From an uncultured Bacilli bacterium (GTDB lineage: Bacteria; Bacillota_I; Bacilli_A; RF39; UBA660), in NCBI GenBank assembly GCA_910585915.1, contig CAJUGF010000063.1, positions 1-5,313 of the forward strand: a stretch of 5,313 bases of DNA, in the 5' to 3' direction. The position numbers and the translations under genes are program-made. Positions within the stretch are counted from its first letter, which is position 1. Each line of letters starts with the position of its first letter. A model generated the notes under the pieces. That model was not told the origin of the DNA and did not search any database. It saw only the letters and a list, made by a program, of their open reading frames with translations. Positions 5,118 through 5,313 of the stretch are shown piece by piece.

Positions 5118-5279
5118 AAAATTTAAAAAATGAATAGATTATATTTTTGTTAATTTATTTAACGTTTATTAAAAAATGATAAGTGGTAGATAATATATAT
5201 CAATTTTTAAAAAATATGATATGATTATTTTAAAATAGAAAAGTAGTAATGTTGCTAGGTTTTAGAATAGAGGAATTTT
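5118..5279. other. AT-rich non-coding region upstream of the last gene
   Basis: About 160 bases, almost all A and T, with no frame longer than a few codons on the plus strand and no RNA gene that I can see. It should hold the control region of the gene starting at 5280. A TGCTAGGTT at 5253-5261 could be an extended -10 about 20 bases before that start. The inverted repeat AAAATA (5211-5216) / TATTTT (5226-5231) could be an operator, but in such biased sequence this may be chance. Confidence 0.5.
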
Positions 5280-5313
5280 ATGAAATTACAAACCTTCCGT
5301 GAGAAGAATAAAA
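5280..5313 (+). CDS. Start of a gene cut by the window edge, possibly an XRE-type regulator
   Basis: ATG at 5280 has Shine-Dalgarno AGAGGA (5269-5274) five bases upstream, and the frame stays open to the window edge, giving MKLQTFREKNK. Only 11 residues are visible. The L-x-x-F-R-E-K-N-K pattern is how many XRE/Cro-type helix-turn-helix regulators begin, and the long AT-rich upstream region would suit a regulator that binds its own promoter. Both points are weak. The gene start itself is well supported; the function is a guess. Confidence 0.6.
   Translation, partial: MKLQTFREKNK

Noticed and set aside
5118..5279. CRISPR, origin or attachment-site reading of the AT-rich region
   Set aside because: There are no repeated units with spacers, no series of DnaA-box-like sites, and no tRNA or integrase nearby. 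Short A/T palindromes are expected at this composition.
1..5313. Alternative genetic code (TGA as tryptophan), suggested by the absence of TGA stops and the Mollicutes-like composition
   Set aside because: No recognised gene has an in-frame TGA, and every tryptophan I checked is TGG. Eight stop codons are too few to make the lack of TGA meaningful.

Overview
The window is 5.3 kb of strongly AT-rich, protein-dense chromosomal DNA. I read it as a low-GC Bacillota (Bacilli-like) genome. The reasons are A/T-ending codons, strong Shine-Dalgarno sites of the AGGTGA/GAGG type before almost every start, extended -10 promoters, and typical Bacillota families (TrmL/CspR, UPF0316, a PF06541-type membrane protein, a Cys4 zinc ribbon fused to a membrane helix). 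An uncultured gut relative of Erysipelotrichales or RF39 would fit, but that is inference. All tryptophans I checked are TGG, no gene contains an in-frame TGA, and all eight complete 3' ends use TAA or TAG, so the standard bacterial code applies.

Layout, left to right. (1) 1-1055: the 3' part of a large surface protein gene with a right-handed beta-helix repeat domain, closed by a good intrinsic terminator (1113-1150). (2) 1180-1485: a 101-residue orphan gene behind its own extended -10 promoter. (3) 1554-2552 and 2588-3112: a two-gene unit. The first gene encodes a Lys/Thr-rich tail, a single membrane helix and a thioredoxin-like outer domain that lacks CXXC. The second is trmL, a wobble-position tRNA 2'-O-methyltransferase. 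(4) 3081-3581, minus strand: a PF06541-type multi-pass membrane protein that overlaps trmL tail to tail. (5) 3653-3934 and 3962-4477: an apparent operon of a zinc-ribbon membrane protein and a UPF0316 (DUF5698/DUF2179) membrane protein. (6) 4535-5050: an orphan 171-residue protein with a hydrophobic N-terminus, followed by an intrinsic terminator (5080-5117). (7) 5118-5279: a very AT-rich non-coding stretch, then the first 11 codons of a further gene that leaves the window.

How the genes work together: no shared pathway is visible. This looks like a stretch of small housekeeping and envelope genes, most with their own short promoter, next to a surface adhesin-type gene that is probably the most variable element. 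I see no insertion sequence, integrase, CRISPR array, tRNA, rRNA, toxin-antitoxin pair or defence module. I found no convincing new multi-gene system. The points most worth a second look are the architecture of the 1554-2552 protein, the near-leaderless promoter layout shared by several genes, and the overlapping convergent pair at 3081-3112.
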